Positions 60,555-64,000 of a stretch of 64,000 bases of DNA are shown here, piece by piece; positions within the stretch are counted from its first letter, which is position 1; each line of letters starts with the position of its first letter. Source of the DNA: Orientallactaga sibirica (Eukaryota > Chordata > Mammalia > Rodentia > Dipodidae); the NCBI GenBank assembly GCA_036365145.1, contig JAEOAD010001700.1, positions 1-64,000 on the forward strand. The letters are read 5' to 3'. The translations under genes were made by a program, and so were the position numbers. The notes beneath the pieces were generated by a model. That model saw only the letters and a program-made list of their open reading frames with translations, made no database searches and was not told the DNA's origin.

Positions 60555-61500
60555 TTGGATACCTATAACTACTGAAGAATTGTCCCCTCTGTTTGACCTT
60601 CTCAAGGGTCTTGATCTCTCCTCTCAGATAACTTTGTCTCCTCATCATCGATAAATCTTATTCAAGGTCCAGCGGGCTATAGATACTACGACCCTAAAGA
60701 GGTTTGATCCTAATTTATCTATTTCCCTCTATATTTTCCCTGGAGAAACATTATGCACTGCGCTGTTAGCTCAGGAAGATGAGCACATCCAATGGATCCA
60801 CCTCTCGGATGGTGGGGTCCCCAGAGTTTACTCTAAAAATAACCAAATTGCAGACTGCATTACCAAGGGCAGGGATGCCTCCGTCTGATTGTTTGGCACA
60901 GAGCCTCATCTTATTGTCATCCCCTTTAAGATAACAGACTTCACCTGGCTTCAAAGAAACAATAACAGGATTGCTATGGCTCTCGAGGGGTTTTGGGGTA
61001 CAATTAATTGTCACTATGGTCCTCACAAGTGGATGAGCTCCTTCTCTAGGTTGGAGTGGAGGCCCCCCAGGCTTTTTCTATCTCAACGCAACCCTGACTT
61101 TCTTACCGTGTTCACTGATGGAGGGCACCTCTGGGTCTCCCTAGTTGTTTACCCCCCCCCCAAAACAGGGTGAAGAGTCCATGCCTATAAAGTCAATCTC
61201 CCATGAGGTCAAGGGGTCGGCACAATTCAAAGAACTATTCACTGTCATTTTGGCTTTGAACACTATTCAAGAGCCATTTAACTTGTTTTCTGACAGCCTT
61301 TATGTTGTTAACCTGTTACCCAACCTAGTTGAGGCTCATATTAGACTGGGCTCCAACCCTATATCCCCCCTGATGATTCAAGCCCATTCCCTACTTAAAC
61401 AAAGGATCAACCCCATCTTTCTTCAACATCTGAGAGGCCATCAAAATTTACCAGGATTTCACTCAAAGAAACAATTTGGCTGACAAATTGGCTTCCCTGA
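60555..61500 (+). pseudogene. Class II ERV pol fragment: RT C-terminal region and RNase H
   Basis: + strand frames, broken by stops and shifts, read as RT thumb/connection text (60555-60880) and RNase H. The catalytic TVFTDGG-type Asp is near 61105, a SAQFKELFTV segment (Glu) near 61215, and LFSDSLYVVNLLP (Asp) near 61290. The domain order and wording fit betaretrovirus-like ERVK elements, unlike the ERVL copies at 34-41 kb. There is no protease or gag upstream, because the sequence switches to L1 at 60547. Confidence 0.8.
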
Positions 61501-62452
61501 CACAGTGTAATACTGTCTCAGAGGCTACACACTTCCACCTACTAACTCATGTAAATTGGAGGGGACTTAAACACAAGTATCGCCACATGCCAGTTAAAAA
61601 CCTTAAAAAAATTGTCTGAACTTGTAAGTCCTGTCAGCCTTTCCTTCAGATACCTCCCCTTCAAACTACAGGAGCCAATCCTCAAGGGCTTCGCCCTAAT
61701 CACTTTTGGCAAATTGATGTCACTCACTATTCTCCATTTGGAAAACTCAAATATGTTTTTCTTTCAGTTGATACCTTTTCCCATGCTTGCTGAGTATCGG
61801 CACTCGCCGCAGAAAAGACTAAACATGCTATTAGCCATATGCTTCAATGTTTTGCCACCCTTGGATTGCCAGATCAAGTCAAAACTGATAATGTCCCCTG
61901 CTTCGTAAGCAGGGCCTTTTCCTCCAAACCTGGAAAATCTCACATTCCACGGGCATCCTGTATTACCCACTGGGCCAGGCCATTGTGGAAAGATATAATC
62001 AAACTCTCAAGTCTCAATTACAAAAACAAAAGGGGGAATCCTTACCCCCACACGACCAACTAAAAAAGGCATTATTAACCCTAAATATTTTAAATTTTTC
62101 TAAAGAAGACAGACACTTGTCCCCTTTTCAAAAACATTGGACCTCAGCCGTTACTTACAGCTCCATCTGGGTCAAATGGAGGGACCCATTGACTGGGGCC
62201 TGGAGAGGACCAGACCCCCTGCTTACAGCAAGGAGAGGGTTTGGATGTGTCTGCCCTCAAGAGGAAAAAAGACCCATTTGGGTACCAGAAAGAGATCTAC
62301 AATATTTACCCCAACAAGGGGACAATGACAATCACTTCCCCAGGGAGTGTTCTACCCCTGAGGACTATGCCTCTGTTTCTCCCACAGGAACAATTGGAGA
62401 TGTGGGCACTGCTGCTTCTCCTGGTACTGATGATGCTCATCTCGCCTGGTGA
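61500..62452 (+). pseudogene. Class II ERV integrase fragment
   Basis: Integrase core text: HFWQIDVTHYSPFGKLKY near 61700 (first Asp), TDNVPCFVS near 61875 (second Asp, in a different frame), then VERYNQTLKSQLQ near 61985 (Glu region). The C-terminal DNA-binding part lies in the 155-codon frame 61985-62452. At least two frameshifts make it non-functional. Confidence 0.82.
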
Positions 62453-62732
62453 TGGAGGGTTTGGAAACCCACATGACGCCCAAGATATCTTAGCGAAGCA
62501 GATGGGGAAACCCTGTGATTGCCAGGGTGGAACATATAAGGTATCTCCTTTTCATGGAAAGGTCATCCAACAGGTGGACTGTGGTTCTAAAACAGCAGTC
62601 AACCAGATTGACTTCTGTGGATCCCTATTTTCCTCATCTAATGGATGGGTATGCATAGAAAAACCCAAAATTATACCCACAGTGGCAGGCAAGCCAGGGC
62701 CCTGCCCTTGCACCACCACCTTGGTGATATAA
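62400..62732 (+). pseudogene. Class II ERV env start, truncated
   Basis: A Met at 62400 begins a typical signal peptide (WALLLLLVLMMLISPGDG), followed by a Cys-rich stretch (PCDCQGG, CGS, CIEKP, PCPC) as in the surface subunit of a retroviral envelope. The frame stops at 62730-62732 after 110 codons. It overlaps the end of the integrase frame in a different frame, the usual pol/env arrangement. The type of Env is uncertain. No transmembrane subunit or 3' LTR follows. Confidence 0.65.
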
Positions 62733-64000
62733 TTAGAATTCAAACTATTCTTCACAAATTGAAATAAGCAAAAATCAATATAATAAAATCTAAAGTACAA
62801 CATAAAACTTCAAAATTGGAACAAAACTCAAAGTATGAAATAAAAAGATAAGGACTAACACTACTCCAATAACAAACAAGTAAAGAACTTTTACACGAAG
62901 TTAAGTAGTATGTAATAAGAACTCAAGCTCTATAAAATAACGACTGTGCTCCTTCATTTGCCTTAACATGAAAGTATGCAACCAGATCAAAGGGAGCCAT
63001 GGTACCCACCATGCTGGACAATGACTGACCACATTAATCAATTTTGTTGGATGCCAGACCTTCGGAAGGATGTTAGCAAACAAAAGTGTAATGAGGGGTT
63101 CCTCCCAGTTTCCTGATATTAAATCTGTTCTTTTCCAGAAGGTAGCAAGATGGAGGAGATAAACTACCCCTCACACTTAAGCCAAGCCACAGCTGAAACC
63201 ACAGAGGAATTGGGGAGACAAGCAAGAGTGCTGCTTCCATGCTGAACTTGATAATCAGCACCAGGGTGAAGGAGACAGACCCTGAGGACACTCAACACTC
63301 ACCAGAGCAGAGATCCAGATGCTTCTAAGAGCTCATCACTGAAGTAGACTTAAAACTCACCCACCACTGTTCAGGGAATTTTGTGGAAGAGGAGGTAGAA
63401 AGATTGTAAGAGCCACAGGTTGAGACATTGTGCCCAGAGGCATTCCCTCCCCCCCAAAAAAAATAACTGACTATTGCTCCCACAATGCATAAACTACAAC
63501 CCCATGGGGAATACCTGCAATCCCACTGAGGACTGTTCCCAATGGAATGGGGACAGGGACAAGGGACAAAAGGGTACCAACACGTGATATATCCATATGA
63601 AACATCTTATTAATAATAATTAAAAAAACATTAAAAAATTAAAGTGCACTGAGAACTAGTCAGCAAGGACAATAAGATGTATAGAAACTGTTTTACCTGA
63701 AATTAAAGTTAATGTGAACTAAATAACTAAAATTAATTTACCCACAGAGGCCCTAATTTAATATACAAAATGTTGACTTGTAAGAGAGGAAAAGTACAAT
63801 CAAGTATCATTTGAAAAGAAAGAATGGGAATAGCATATTGAAGTCAGTTAAAGCCATGCTTACTAGAAGTGCCATACACAATAGTCTTGTGTTTTTTGTT
63901 TTGTTTTGTTTTTGTATGCTGCCCTGATCTACAAGAGAAAATAAAGGGTAAGGTACTTTAATTGGGGGTGATAACATATATTTTATTTAATGAGTATCTT
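62733..64000 (+). other. AT-rich sequence with possible L1 3' UTR
   Basis: 62990-63560 has text resembling a rodent L1 3' UTR in + orientation (agaaagattgtaagagccac, attgtgcccagaggc). The remainder is AT-rich and unassigned. Confidence 0.35.

Overview
This is a stretch of mammalian genomic DNA, almost all of it intron. Two short exons on the + strand (13807-13932 and 21317-21433) each encode one complete LDL-receptor class A (LDLa) module. Both are in phase 1 with consensus AG/GT borders, and the two modules read on into each other. Their residues fit LRP1B, a giant LDL-receptor-family endocytic receptor known for very long introns. The window therefore holds the end of one LRP1B intron, an exon, a 7.4 kb intron, a second exon, and at least 42.6 kb of the next intron.

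The repeats point to a rodent. There are many B1-type (7SL-derived) SINEs, older B1/ID composite SINEs and rodent L1. The commonest SINE is tRNA-derived, begins GGCTGGAGAGATGGCTTAG and ends in a GA/CT-rich tail. I associate it with the DIP family of jerboas and relatives (Dipodoidea), so a jerboa such as Jaculus is my best guess. That is recognition from memory, not a database match.

Layout. 1-10.5 kb is SINE-dense and comparatively GC-rich, with ERVL-class LTRs and L1 scraps. 10.5-33.9 kb is AT-rich, with scattered SINEs, both exons and an old L1 fragment. 33.9-46.5 kb holds two broken ERVL (class III) proviruses in tandem on the - strand, with gag, protease, RT, RNase H, integrase and dUTPase remnants. 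The second copy is interrupted by a MaLR element, which carries a solo class I LTR, followed by another LTR fragment. 46.5-53.9 kb is the standout: a young, apparently non-autonomous class II LTR element on the - strand. Its two LTRs look identical over 464 bp. It has a clear primer-binding site, a clear polypurine tract, a short gag matrix remnant, no pol, and a long array of 117-bp tandem repeats. 53.9-64 kb holds a DIP SINE, a second MaLR element on the - strand, a 5'-truncated L1 on the - strand, and a class II pol/env fragment on the + strand.

No tRNA, rRNA, CRISPR or prokaryotic feature was seen. Nothing except the two exons looks like functional host coding sequence. The retroviral reading frames are broken and are annotated as pseudogenes.
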